Notes under the pieces: model-generated | What the model was told of the DNA's origin: nothing | Databases searched by the model: none | What the model saw: the letters and a program-made list of their open reading frames with translations, nothing else | Position numbers and translations under genes: made by a program | Shown: piece after piece, positions 1 to 7,362 of the stretch | How positions within the stretch are numbered: the stretch's first letter is position 1 | How the letters are laid out: the number at the start of each line of letters is the position of its first letter | From: JANWHF01 sp036276235 | GTDB taxonomy: Bacteria > Planctomycetota > Phycisphaerae > Tepidisphaerales > Tepidisphaeraceae | Direction of reading: 5' to 3' | Assembly: GCA_036276235.1 (NCBI GenBank) | Contig: DATBDZ010000470.1 | Location: 1-13,498, forward strand | DNA: 13,498 nucleotides

Positions 1-13
1 GACGGAGCAAAAC

Positions 14-1735
14 ATGCATAACGGAGTGCGGATATCAGCCATCGCGGCACTTGCCCTGACCGTGGCCGGATGCAATCTCAGCGAACCGGCCGCATTTGAT
101 CCGCGCACGTTGCAGCATGCAGAGCGGATGGCCTCGTACAGCGAGCGCCCGGGGCGCATGGGCCCTTTGCCGACGACGATGGAAGGCGTCCCCGACTCCG
201 CCCCGGGCAGCGCCGATGCCGACGCTTCCACCGCCGGACAAGCCGGCCCCATTCTCGACGGCCGCCCCACCATTCGTCTGTCGCTCCAGCAGATTATTCA
301 CCGCGCCGTCGCCCACAGCCGCGAGGTGCGCGTGGCCGGGTATGATCCGGCGGTCGCCAAGACGCGAATCCTCGAGGCCGAGGCACACTTTGATCCGGTC
401 TTTTTCTCCAAGGCCACGTACACCGACCAGGTCATTCTCTCTCCGTCTTCGGGCATCCTTCCCGGCGCCAATCCGTTTCAGCCGGATATCTTCCGGACCA
501 TCGACGTTCAGGCGGGCCTTCGCCAGAACGGCCCCGCGGGCGGAACTTTCGAGGTGCGCTACGACGTGCAGCGCATTCAGCGCGTTCCGGTGGCGGCAGG
601 CCAGTTGAACCCGTACACGGTGAACGATCTGGCAGTGCAGATTACCCAGCCGTTGCTGCGCGATCTGGGTTACGACGTGAATCAAGCGCGCATCACGATC
701 GCCCGCAATGACTACAAAGTCAGCGTGCTCGATTACCGCAAGACGCTGGAAGAAAACCTCGCGGAGCTGGAGCGCGATTACTGGCAATTGGCCGAGGCAG
801 AGCGCGAAGAGATCGTGCAGGAAGACCTGCTCGCCCGCAGCCGCGCGACCTACAGCGTTTTGCGCGAGCGCGCCAACCTTGACGCGACTTCGGTCCAGGT
901 GACGCAGGCGGACGCCAAGCTCAAGGCGCGCGAGGCGGATCTGATCAACATCAAGCAGAAGATCCGCACCACTTCCCAGAATGTCAAACGGCGCATGAAC
1001 GACCCGGAATTCCCGGTGGCCGGCGACGTCGTCATTCTTTCAGAAATCCCCGAGGTGGAAACGCCCGTTCACTTTGTGCTCAAGGACCTCATCGCCACGG
1101 CGATGGCCAACCGCTTTGAGCTGGGCCAACAGACCCTGCGCGAAGACTCGGCGACGATCGCCGCCAAGGTCGCCAAGTTCAATCTGCTGCCCAAGCTCGA
1201 TCTGGTCGGCACGATGGACGTACAGGGCCCCGGGCAGGATTTCGCCCACGCCTTTAAAAACCAGGGCAATTCTGATTTCTGGGGAGGTTCAATTGGCCTG
1301 AGCTTCGAATATCCGCTGGGCAACCGCGAGGCCAGATCGATCTACCGCCGTGCCATGCTGCAACGGCTGCAGGCGATCGAACAATATGGCTTTCTGGTTG
1401 AGCAGATCGCCGAAGATGTGACCGTCGCACTGATCGCGGTGGAGTCGGACTGGAAATCGATCCAGGGCCGCCGCAGCCAGAAGTTCTCCGCCGAGGCCAA
1501 CCTCAACGCCTACGAAGAGATGCGGCGGATCGGGAACATTCAGCGGCTCGACTACCAGTACGTCAGCCAGCTTCTGGACGCCCAGGAAGCCCTCGGCGAG
1601 GCCGAACGCCAGGAAGCGCTGGCGATCGCGCAATACTATGTGGACATCGCCGTCCTGGAGCGCGCCAAAGGCACGCTGCTTCGCTACAACAACATCGTCA
1701 TGTCAGAAGAGCAGTTCACGCGCAACGAGCAGTAG
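14..1735 (+). CDS. TolC-family outer membrane efflux lipoprotein
   Basis: Probable outer-membrane channel of the TolC/OEP superfamily, which joins inner-membrane pumps or type I exporters to the outside. The 573-residue protein starts with a lipoprotein signal: a basic N-terminus, a hydrophobic stretch (residues 7-18) and a lipobox ending V-A-G-C at Cys20, so it is likely lipid-anchored as in the RND-pump OprM group. Residues 85-560 show the family pattern of long amphipathic alpha-helices (for example the Glu/Arg/Ala-rich stretch from about 235 to 330) alternating with beta-strand segments such as the aromatic-rich part near 400-430. A GGAG motif lies six bases before the ATG. It is longer than a typical TolC (about 450-500), the excess being a Pro/Ala/Gly-rich N-terminal segment (residues 20-85). 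The matching pump and periplasmic adaptor are probably left of the window. The substrate cannot be told from sequence. Confidence 0.87.
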   Translation: MHNGVRISAIAALALTVAGCNLSEPAAFDPRTLQHAERMASYSERPGRMGPLPTTMEGVPDSAPGSADADASTAGQAGPILDGRPTIRLSLQQIIHRAVAHSREVRVAGYDPAVAKTRILEAEAHFDPVFFSKATYTDQVILSPSSGILPGANPFQPDIFRTIDVQAGLRQNGPAGGTFEVRYDVQRIQRVPVAAGQLNPYTVNDLAVQITQPLLRDLGYDVNQARITIARNDYKVSVLDYRKTLEENLAELERDYWQLAEAEREEIVQEDLLARSRATYSVLRERANLDATSVQVTQADAKLKAREADLINIKQKIRTTSQNVKRRMNDPEFPVAGDVVILSEIPEVETPVHFVLKDLIATAMANRFELGQQTLREDSATIAAKVAKFNLLPKLDLVGTMDVQGPGQDFAHAFKNQGNSDFWGGSIGLSFEYPLGNREARSIYRRAMLQRLQAIEQYGFLVEQIAEDVTVALIAVESDWKSIQGRRSQKFSAEANLNAYEEMRRIGNIQRLDYQYVSQLLDAQEALGEAERQEALAIAQYYVDIAVLERAKGTLLRYNNIVMSEEQFTRNEQ

Positions 1736-1844
1736 AGCCAGACAGGGAGACGACGATACTCCTTTTGTGCAGCCGTCAATTATCGCGTTTGCCACCACTC
1801 CCACGCGAATAGGGCAACCAAGCGGAAAACTGACCCCGCTCGTG

Positions 1845-1861
1845 TATAATTCGCCGAGGAG
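1845..1861 (+). promoter_or_regulatory. Candidate -10 box and RBS of the toxin-antitoxin operon
   Basis: A perfect TATAAT (1845-1850) is followed by an AGGAG ribosome binding site (1857-1861), seven bases before the antitoxin ATG at 1869. The RBS supports that start over an in-frame extension upstream into the efflux gene. No good -35 hexamer is visible at the usual distance, so promoter assignment is moderate. Confidence 0.5.
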
Positions 1862-1868
1862 ATCGCTC

Positions 1869-2111
1869 ATGGCAATTCTCAGCCCGGATACCGAAAAACT
1901 CATCGCTGACCGCCTGCAACAGGGCGGCTACAAGTCTGCCGACGAGTTGGTGCGCGTTGCGATTGAGACGCTCGACCAGATGCAGACCCAAGAGATCGAT
2001 CCCGACACGCTCGATGCCATTGAGGAAGCCGAAGCGCAATATGCTCGCGGCGAGGGGCGGCCTTGGGAAGAAGTCCGCGAAGAACTTCGCGCCAAATATG
2101 TCAAAGAATGA
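1869..2111 (+). CDS. ParD-like ribbon-helix-helix antitoxin
   Basis: Small acidic protein of 80 residues, the expected size of a type II antitoxin. The N-terminal part (residues 1-45) fits a ribbon-helix-helix DNA-binding fold of the ParD/CopG kind: a short strand (M-A-I-L-S), a helix, then the Y-K-S-A-D-E-L-V-R-V-A-I segment typical of ParD antitoxins ('gYksasEvvReAl' type). The C-terminal half is rich in Glu and ends in a W-E-E-V-R-E-E-L helix, the region that in this family wraps and neutralises the toxin. The toxin gene follows after three bases, so the pair is very likely co-transcribed and autoregulated. The start is fixed by a good AGGAG site. The longer reading frame beginning at 1638 lies inside the upstream gene and is not used. 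Confidence 0.85.
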   Translation: MAILSPDTEKLIADRLQQGGYKSADELVRVAIETLDQMQTQEIDPDTLDAIEEAEAQYARGEGRPWEEVREELRAKYVKE

Positions 2112-2114
2112 GCG

Positions 2115-2429
2115 ATGCTCGACCGCTATCGCATCATTATCCTGCCGCGCGCCTCGGCAGACATTGCCGAGGCGCATGCCTACATCGAGCGCGACTCTCC
2201 TCAAAATGCGACCGCTGTCGTCCGTCGTCTGATTCAGACAATCGATTCGCTTGAGCTTTTACCCCATCGATTCAAGGTCTATCGCGCCAGCCGAAACGCT
2301 GCGCGCGTGGTCCGGTCAGTTCCCGTCCCGCCACACATTCTCTATTATCGCGTTGTTGAGCGAGACAAAGTCGTACTCATTCTCACAATCCGCCACGGCG
2401 CGCGGCGACAGCCTCGAAGTTTTGACTAG
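2115..2429 (+). CDS. ParE/RelE-family toxin
   Basis: A 104-residue basic protein following the ParD-like antitoxin after three bases. It has the ParE/RelE superfamily layout: an opening strand Y-R-I-I-I-L-P-R-A (residues 5-13), a helix with D-I-A-E-A-H-A-Y-I (about 16-24), a second helix ending L-E-L-L-P-H-R-F (about 47-54), and a C-terminal strand pair with I-L-Y-Y-R-V and V-V-L-I-L-T-I-R-H-G (about 75-95). That last block is the family hallmark. ParE members inhibit DNA gyrase, whereas RelE members cleave mRNA at the ribosome. The ParD-type partner favours ParE, but the sequence alone does not settle the target. No frameshift or internal stop, so the module looks intact. Confidence 0.85.
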   Translation: MLDRYRIIILPRASADIAEAHAYIERDSPQNATAVVRRLIQTIDSLELLPHRFKVYRASRNAARVVRSVPVPPHILYYRVVERDKVVLILTIRHGARRQPRSFD

Positions 2430-2799
2430 CTAGCCCGCATACCGCCAGTATTGGGGCAATGGGAAGCCGGGCAGGTTGAAACCCCGGGAATTCCTTTAGG
2501 CGCACCCCCTGGATGCCGATTTAAAAAAATTTCGCGCGCGTCGGCGGACCGCCGATCGCCCGCAACTACTCGCCGCCGCGCGGGTTAGCCTCATCCTCAG
2601 GGGCTCCACTTCTTCGCGCGGAAAAAAACTTTCTATTTTTCTTTCTAACGTTCCATTTGTGAATTATTTTCGATCCGCAACTCTTTATTTGACAGATATT
2701 TGCGCGAGGGACCCTAGCGCAAATCTGTAACTCGTGATGGCGCCGTCACTTAACCGAACAAAAACATGACGCCGTGCTATATAATAGAGGGACATACTT
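2430..2799. other. Gene-free spacer, partly AT-rich
   Basis: No convincing gene in these 370 bases. There is a short GC palindrome (7-base arms at 2541-2547 and 2549-2555, one base between). From about 2620 to 2700 runs an A/T-rich stretch that stands out against the GC-rich surroundings and ends in a TTGACA hexamer (2689-2694). A dyad (2692-2728) follows. The region is probably the 3' end of the toxin-antitoxin transcript and the control region of the downstream HTH gene. No hairpin-plus-U-tract terminator was recognised. Confidence 0.5.
2692..2728. repeat. Imperfect inverted repeat upstream of the small HTH gene
   Basis: Left arm ACAGATATTTGCGC (2692-2705) and right arm GCGCAAATCTGT (2717-2728) pair over twelve bases, with one extra AT bulge in the left arm, around an 11-base centre. 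The left arm overlaps a TTGACA hexamer (2689-2694). It could be an operator for a DNA-binding protein or an RNA hairpin in a leader. No U-tract follows, so a classical terminator is unlikely. Confidence 0.6.
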
Positions 2800-3048
2800 T
2801 TGAACACAGACCTGCTTACCGAAAAACAACGCCGGGCGATGTTCATGCGATACACGTATCGCTGGCCGATGCAGCGCATCGCGGTGAAGATGGGGACCAC
2901 CCGCCAATCCATCTGCGAGATTCTTCAGCGCGCTCACCTTCGCCTGGGATTCCCGCGCCTTGCTCGCACGACCGTCCGCCGAACAAAGCCGCGCAAGAGA
3001 AAGACGGTGCAATTGTCACTCGTGCCCGAGGAGATGATCCGCGGGTAG
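2800..3048 (+). CDS. Small sigma-70 region-4-like HTH protein
   Basis: An 82-residue protein with a TTG start and a good AGAGGG ribosome binding site eight bases upstream (2786-2791). Residues 5-50 match the layout of sigma-70 region 4: L-L-T-E-K-Q-R-R-A-M-F-M-R-Y at 5-18 (compare 'LtprqReVl.LRy'), then a helix-turn-helix with I-A-V-K-M-G (27-32) and T-R-Q-S-I-C-E-I-L-Q-R-A (34-45). There is no region 2, so it cannot be a normal sigma factor. The tail is strongly basic (R-R-T-K-P-R-K-R-K, about 60-68), which suits non-specific DNA or RNA contact. Starting at an internal ATG (2839) would remove the first helix, so the TTG is preferred. It could be a transcription regulator, an anti-repressor-like sigma mimic, or a remnant of a larger gene. 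The dyad just upstream may be its own binding site. The family assignment is from motif pattern only. Confidence 0.6.
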   Translation: MNTDLLTEKQRRAMFMRYTYRWPMQRIAVKMGTTRQSICEILQRAHLRLGFPRLARTTVRRTKPRKRKTVQLSLVPEEMIRG

Positions 3049-3089
3049 CGCAACAATCGAAGATGTTGCGCCAAACGTTGCCCGATGGT

Positions 3090-3110
3090 GCGCGGCAGGA
3101 ATCCGATATG
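3090..3110 (+). repeat. Left copy of a 21-base direct repeat
   Basis: GCGCGGCAGGAATCCGATAT followed by G. It matches the copy at 3445-3465 in 20 of 21 bases (C to T at base 14). The two copies bracket the nested inverted-repeat element. Confidence 0.75.
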
Positions 3111-3127
3111 AGTCCCAATGCACGATC

Positions 3128-3340
3128 GCGCCATGAGGCCAAGACGCCAAGTAGCCAAGAATGCAAAATGACCCTTTCGTTGCCACTTTGTCTCTTTGCG
3201 TCTTTGCGCAATTCGAAATGCGCAAAGACGCAAAGAGACAAAGGGCGCAAAGAAAGATGCAAGTGGATTCATCATCGACAATTGATTAGCAAGACGCGAA
3301 GATCAAATCTTTAATTCTTGGCGTCTTGGCACCTTGGCGC
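3128..3340. repeat. Nested inverted-repeat element built of 8-base units
   Basis: Outer arms at 3128-3151 and 3317-3340 are inverted copies matching in 21 of 24 bases, built on GCCAAGACGCCAAG. Inside lies a perfect 25-base inverted repeat (3186-3210 and 3219-3243), built on CTTTGCGTCTTTGCGC, around an eight-base loop containing the palindrome TTCGAA. Both parts use 8-base units of related form (CTTTGCGT and CTTGGCGT). The size (213 bases), lack of coding capacity and terminal inverted repeats resemble a MITE, though no clean target-site duplication adjoins the outer arms. As RNA, either strand would form a very stable hairpin. Confidence 0.8.
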
Positions 3341-3444
3341 AATCATTCCCCTCGCGGCAGCATTATCGAAGGGCAATGCAACATGGAGACGTTGCAGATG
3401 CAACGGAATGATTCAAAATTTGATTCAAAACGTTTCATCGACGG

Positions 3445-3465
3445 GCGCGGCAGGAATTCGATATG
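3445..3465 (+). repeat. Right copy of the 21-base direct repeat
   Basis: GCGCGGCAGGAATTCGATAT followed by G, 355 bases to the right of the copy at 3090. Sequence just before both copies also shares a short A-C-G-T-T word, hinting that a somewhat longer duplicated segment has decayed. Confidence 0.75.
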
Positions 3466-3663
3466 CGGATATCGATGACAAACTTACATCCATTTTTCCC
3501 GCCGTCCGACCGGATGAAAGTCGCGCCAGGAGTCGCGCCCCGTCGCGCGGGACGGTGATGGCTGCTCAAAAAAGCGGATTCGATCGCGCGGCAATCGCGC
3601 GCGAAAAGCGGGTTCGAAATTGACGTAAGTCCTCTGAAGATCGCAACGTTCCGGACGCTACAG

Positions 3664-6126
3664 TCAGCCGGTACTGGGCGCCGGACCTAATTCCTCAGCC
3701 AATCGCGCTAATGCCGACGCGAGATGACGGTGGCGGCCGGGGGTGAGCTCCGATTTCCCGTAGCGCACCCGATAGAACAATTCCGTCAATCGAAGCACCG
3801 TCGAATAGGCGCTGGCCGGAAGGTACAAAAGCGATCGGCTGAATTCACGCGGGGTTTGTTCCCGGGCGAAGTCGATCTGATGACGGGCCAACAGGCGCAG
3901 CAGATCGTCGTAGAAACCCAGTTGCCGGGCGAGCCGAAGCTGCTCGTCCAGCGGGAGCGAGGCGATGCCGATGCGCGCGGCGCGGCGACGCAGTTGGTAA
4001 CGACTCCACAAGTAGCCCCCTACCGCGATCGTCAGGCAGAGTGCCATCAGCGCGACGAAGCTGCGGATGGCGATCGTCCAGAAGCGATCGGCCAGGCCAG
4101 CCTCTTCGGCCAGGCGCGGGTCGCCGCGGCCAAAGTGGGCGCGGCGGATTGCGTCGATGAATGCCGCGATGCGGATCACCGCATTGGTAACCCAGTCGCT
4201 CCCGCGCTGGCGAAGGTTGGTTTGATGCTCGCCGTCGTAGGCAATGACCGATTTGGCGTAGGCGAAGTCGAGGTAGTTGATGAGATTTCGCACGTTTTCC
4301 CACAAGCTCAATTTGCGCGGCGGCGCGCCGATGGCGCTGGTGGGATCAAACGTTTTCCAGCCATTGGTCGTGAGCACTTCAACCCAGGCGTGCGCGTTGG
4401 ATTGACGAACGAGATAGTAGCCGCCGACCAGTGAATCGGCGTCGCAGTGGAAGCCGACGACCATCCGCGCCTGCAACCCGAGGCTCTGGCACATGAGCGT
4501 CATCGCCCCGGCGAAGTATTCGCAGTGCCCCTTCTTAAAATCGTAGAGAAACGCCACCAGCGGATCGCGCCCCTCGACCAGCCGCGTGTCGGTCAGATCC
4601 AACGTGTAGGCGTAGTTGGTCTTGAGATACTGCTCGATATTGGTGGCGATTTGCTCGTCCAGCTCATCGGGAGCGATCGTCGCCGCACCAGCCGTCCCCG
4701 CACCAGCCGCCGCACCAGCCGTCGCCGCACCGGCCGACGCGGCGTGAAGCGGATCGCGCTGGCTTGCCAGCGAGCCGCGCTGATTCGATCCGGAAACCTG
4801 CGGGCGCTTGGCCATCGCGATGATTTGCGGATCGATCAGGCTGATTCGATTGGTTTGCTGTGCGAGCGTCGGCGGGCGGAGATTCGGACCGGCTACCTGA
4901 TTGGTCGCAATCACTTCATATTCGACGGGCTCGCGGATCGGATCGAAGGTTTGAATGATCTGCGATGACCGCAGATAGCGAATGCGGACTTGGCGATTGA
5001 ATGCCTTGATCGTCAGCGGGCCCGCCATCGAAAACAGGACGGGCGTGCCGGTCGGCTTGAGCGTGAAATGCTGCTCCCAGGTGTCGGCAGGAAGCGTCGG
5101 TGGAGGAGGCTGTGGCTGGAGCAGACTGGGGCGCGTCGCAGGACGGCGCGGCGCCATGTCGAGCCACCTTAGCTCGTGCGGCCGCGCCGCAAACGAGTGC
5201 TCGTCGCCCGCAATCGGCGGCCAGATGCGCGGAAGCCCTTCATCCAGATCCGTCCGCGCCCATTGATAACGCGATCCTTTGTCGGGAGTTGAATTGCCGT
5301 GATACGTATCGAGCGTCGAGCCGCGCAGCAGCAGAGTTTGCGCCTGCTCGACCGGCTGCCCGTTGTGCGTGAGCGACACCCACGCGACTGTATCGCTGCT
5401 TTGCTGCAGTCGCGCGATATTCTGGAAGCTGACCTTATCGCTGAAGCCGACCAGCGTCTGATTGACCGGCATCTGGAAATTGCCGAGAAATCCGCTGCCG
5501 TTTCCGCGCGGGAAGATCAGGAAAACCAGAACGCCCAGCGCCAGCCCGACGAGCGATCCCGCCGCCGACAGACGCCACACCGATCGCGCCAGCATGCGCC
5601 GGTCCTGCTCGAGTGTCGCCGGATCGAATTTCGGCTGCGAATCGCCCAGCGCCTCAATCGCGGCATCGGATTCGGTTTTCAGATGGAACAGCAGGCAGCA
5701 ATAAAGCGACAGAAGCAGATAAATGATCCAGACGATGCCAAACCCCAGGCTCGCCGTGCTTATGGCGGCGGCTACGGTGAGCAGCAGCCCCAGCACCAGA
5801 AGCTGCGCATAATCGCGATTACTGCGTAGTTCCCAGAGCTTGATCAATTGCAGGAACACCAGGAACTCGCCGACGACCAGCACCGGCGTTGTTACCGCGA
5901 CCATCGCGTCGTAGAGCACATATGCGAGCAGCGTCAGCGTGACGAAGTTGGTGAGCGCCCGGGTCATCGGCTTGAAGCGCCCGCGGAACGAAAGCCAGGC
6001 ATGAAGCAAAATGAAAAAGCACCCGCCGACCCAAACACCCGGCGTTTCCGCGGCGATGCAATACCCGCTGACCCCCAGCAGCAGGAGCAGGTAAAGGGCA
6101 GGTTTGAATTGGCGGAGGTCGTGCAT
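3664..6126 (-). CDS. Membrane transglutaminase of the TgpA type
   Basis: An 820-residue membrane protein with an extracytoplasmic transglutaminase-like cysteine-protease-fold domain. About six hydrophobic segments occupy residues 7-206 (DUF3488-like N-terminus), followed by a long external region. The catalytic triad is visible: Cys535 in K-G-H-C-E-Y-F-A, His579 in N-A-H-A-W-V-E-V and Asp594 in T-F-D-P-T. A last membrane segment (about 682-707) precedes a C-terminal cytoplasmic region resembling DUF4129 (L-T-E-L-F-Y-R-V-R-Y-G near 780). The ATG at 6126 is chosen because it lies two bases after the DUF58 gene's stop and has an AGGA site eight bases upstream. The longer frame to 6198 would overlap that gene by 70 bases. 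An Ala/Gly/Thr low-complexity stretch (about 462-483) lies just before the catalytic domain. It is the last gene of the MoxR-DUF58 operon. In Pseudomonas TgpA is essential and acts in the periplasm, but the substrate is not known here. Confidence 0.9.
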   Translation of the reverse strand: MHDLRQFKPALYLLLLLGVSGYCIAAETPGVWVGGCFFILLHAWLSFRGRFKPMTRALTNFVTLTLLAYVLYDAMVAVTTPVLVVGEFLVFLQLIKLWELRSNRDYAQLLVLGLLLTVAAAISTASLGFGIVWIIYLLLSLYCCLLFHLKTESDAAIEALGDSQPKFDPATLEQDRRMLARSVWRLSAAGSLVGLALGVLVFLIFPRGNGSGFLGNFQMPVNQTLVGFSDKVSFQNIARLQQSSDTVAWVSLTHNGQPVEQAQTLLLRGSTLDTYHGNSTPDKGSRYQWARTDLDEGLPRIWPPIAGDEHSFAARPHELRWLDMAPRRPATRPSLLQPQPPPPTLPADTWEQHFTLKPTGTPVLFSMAGPLTIKAFNRQVRIRYLRSSQIIQTFDPIREPVEYEVIATNQVAGPNLRPPTLAQQTNRISLIDPQIIAMAKRPQVSGSNQRGSLASQRDPLHAASAGAATAGAAAGAGTAGAATIAPDELDEQIATNIEQYLKTNYAYTLDLTDTRLVEGRDPLVAFLYDFKKGHCEYFAGAMTLMCQSLGLQARMVVGFHCDADSLVGGYYLVRQSNAHAWVEVLTTNGWKTFDPTSAIGAPPRKLSLWENVRNLINYLDFAYAKSVIAYDGEHQTNLRQRGSDWVTNAVIRIAAFIDAIRRAHFGRGDPRLAEEAGLADRFWTIAIRSFVALMALCLTIAVGGYLWSRYQLRRRAARIGIASLPLDEQLRLARQLGFYDDLLRLLARHQIDFAREQTPREFSRSLLYLPASAYSTVLRLTELFYRVRYGKSELTPGRHRHLASALARLAEELGPAPSTG
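4678..4743. repeat. Imperfect GCACCAGCCG tandem repeat inside the transglutaminase gene
   Basis: About four GC-rich units around GCACCAGCCG (the last degenerate, GCACCGGCCG) with variable spacers. They encode, on the minus strand, the A-A-T-A-G-A-A-A-G-A-G-T-A-G-A-A-T linker (residues about 462-483) ahead of the catalytic domain. Such a repeat can gain or lose units by slippage. Unit spacing varies (12-15 bases), so reading frame is kept here. Confidence 0.6.
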
Positions 6127-6128
6127 AA

Positions 6129-7346
6129 TCAATCCTGCGGGAGCTGATCTGCCGGGCCGCATTTGGCGAAATCGATGGTAGCCGGGAAGGCAAACCACCG
6201 ATCGACATCGCGGTTGGCCGCCGAGAGTAACATGACGCTGCCGCGCGCCTCTTCGAGGAAATCGAGCTTCACGTCGGATCCGGTTACCAGAACAGTCGTG
6301 GTATTCGGCCGAAGCGCCGGCCGGGAATCTTCCATCAGCGCCTGGCGCTGATAATCAAGATTAAGCGGAAGTTGTGCCAGGAGGGAGAGAATATCTTCGC
6401 GTTGTTGTTTGCCGCGCGAGGGAGCTAGCACGACCGGCTTTCCGTTCCAAACACAGACGCCGACGGCTAATCCATCCTCAAGCGCAGCGGATGAAAGCGA
6501 CGCCGCGATGGCGATCGCTCGCTCAAGCAGCGCGTGATCCTGGCGCGTGCGATGTTCAAGCTGAGTATCGACCACAATCAACAGCCTCGGCGGCGCGACG
6601 CGGGTCATTTCCTTGGTGAGCAGGACGCCGGTCCGAGCGCTACGCCGCCAGTAGATGCGGCGGGGATTATCTCCCGCGCGGTAGCGGCGGATTCCGTAGA
6701 ATTCATCCGACCCGCCGGGGCTGGGCCGAAGCGATTCGCCGGTGTCATCTGCCGATCTGCACATCGCCAGCAGCTTGCGATCGACCTGCGCGATCGGCGG
6801 AAAGATCAGCAGCGAATCTTCGAGGCGTTGCCTTCGCCGGCGGCGGACGAAGCCGAAGGGAAAGCTGGTTGTCAGCTCAAAATGATCGAGCCGATAAAGT
6901 CCTCGCCGCGCGGGTTGCACTTGTGACTGCACGCGCGCGGTCATGCCGGCGGCGGCGTGAAGCATGTAGCAGCGCGGGCGCTTTTCGAACCCGCCGACGC
7001 CATCAATTTCCAGGAGCCCCACCGAAAGGCTCGGCCAAAACTTCTTGGTGTTGGTGAATACATATTCGAACGTGATCCCGGTCCCGACGATCGCGTGCGG
7101 CGGAATCACGCGGCGAACTTCAAGATGGCGCAGCACGCGTCGGCCGACATACCAGGCGAGCAGCAGCACGCCGATCATCAGGCCGAAGACGCCGAATAGA
7201 AGATTCGCCTGCGTGTTGATCGCCGCCAGGCCCATGAAGAGCATCATGGCGCAATAGACCAGGCCCCCCATCGAAAAGTCGATTCGCGCGCCCGGCTTGC
7301 GCGGCTCGAACGCGAGCGGAGAATCGTTTGGTTGGGTCGATGACAT
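6129..7346 (-). CDS. DUF58 domain protein
   Basis: A 405-residue protein of the DUF58 family, partner of MoxR ATPases. Two hydrophobic segments (about 28-45 and 48-68) anchor it, with the remainder forming a soluble, beta-rich then von Willebrand-A-like region. The family signature is clear at 217-247: F-Y-G-I-R-R-Y-R-A-G-D-N-P-R-R-I-Y-W followed by R-R-S-A-R-T-G and K-E-M, then a hydrophobic strand L-L-I-V-V-D that opens the A-domain-like fold. The final D of that strand is a plausible metal-site residue, although the full MIDAS pattern (DxSxS) is not present (here D-T-Q-L-E). An AGGTGG ribosome binding site lies four bases before the ATG. It begins 16 bases after the MoxR stop and is followed by the transglutaminase after two bases. 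The role is probably scaffold or substrate adaptor for MoxR in envelope protein maturation (inference from family context). Confidence 0.88.
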   Translation of the reverse strand: MSSTQPNDSPLAFEPRKPGARIDFSMGGLVYCAMMLFMGLAAINTQANLLFGVFGLMIGVLLLAWYVGRRVLRHLEVRRVIPPHAIVGTGITFEYVFTNTKKFWPSLSVGLLEIDGVGGFEKRPRCYMLHAAAGMTARVQSQVQPARRGLYRLDHFELTTSFPFGFVRRRRRQRLEDSLLIFPPIAQVDRKLLAMCRSADDTGESLRPSPGGSDEFYGIRRYRAGDNPRRIYWRRSARTGVLLTKEMTRVAPPRLLIVVDTQLEHRTRQDHALLERAIAIAASLSSAALEDGLAVGVCVWNGKPVVLAPSRGKQQREDILSLLAQLPLNLDYQRQALMEDSRPALRPNTTTVLVTGSDVKLDFLEEARGSVMLLSAANRDVDRWFAFPATIDFAKCGPADQLPQD

Positions 7347-7362
7347 ACGACCACCTGACTAT

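Larger units (their letters stand above)
3049..3663. other. Gene-free spacer carrying a nested repeat element
   Basis: These 615 bases between the HTH gene and the 3' end of the transglutaminase gene hold no credible coding region. The open frames crossing it lack family resemblance and run through repeats. It contains the nested inverted-repeat element at 3128-3340 and a 21-base direct repeat at 3090 and 3445. A small GTTGC/GCAAC dyad lies near 3393-3406. From about 3520 there is GCGC-rich sequence with repeated GTCGCGC words. No terminator for either flanking gene was recognised. Confidence 0.55.

Noticed and set aside
35..787. 250-codon minus-strand frame opposite the TolC-like gene
   Set aside because: Low-complexity Arg/Ala/Val-rich product typical of an antisense shadow.
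2780..2785. Perfect TATAAT just before the HTH gene
   Set aside because: It abuts the ribosome binding site and has no matching -35 hexamer at the right distance, so a transcript from it would leave almost no leader.
2766..3314. 182-codon plus-strand frame
   Set aside because: Overlaps the HTH gene in another frame and runs through the inverted-repeat element; no family pattern, no ribosome site.
3128..3343. CRISPR array
   Set aside because: Repeats are inverted and unequally spaced, with no regular spacers and no cas genes nearby.
3318..3623. 101-codon plus-strand frame after the repeat element
   Set aside because: Starts inside a repeat arm, has no recognisable motif or good ribosome site.
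3724..4968. Long plus-strand frames opposite the transglutaminase gene
   Set aside because: Shadows caused by GC-rich codon use; the minus-strand product has a full catalytic triad and membrane layout.
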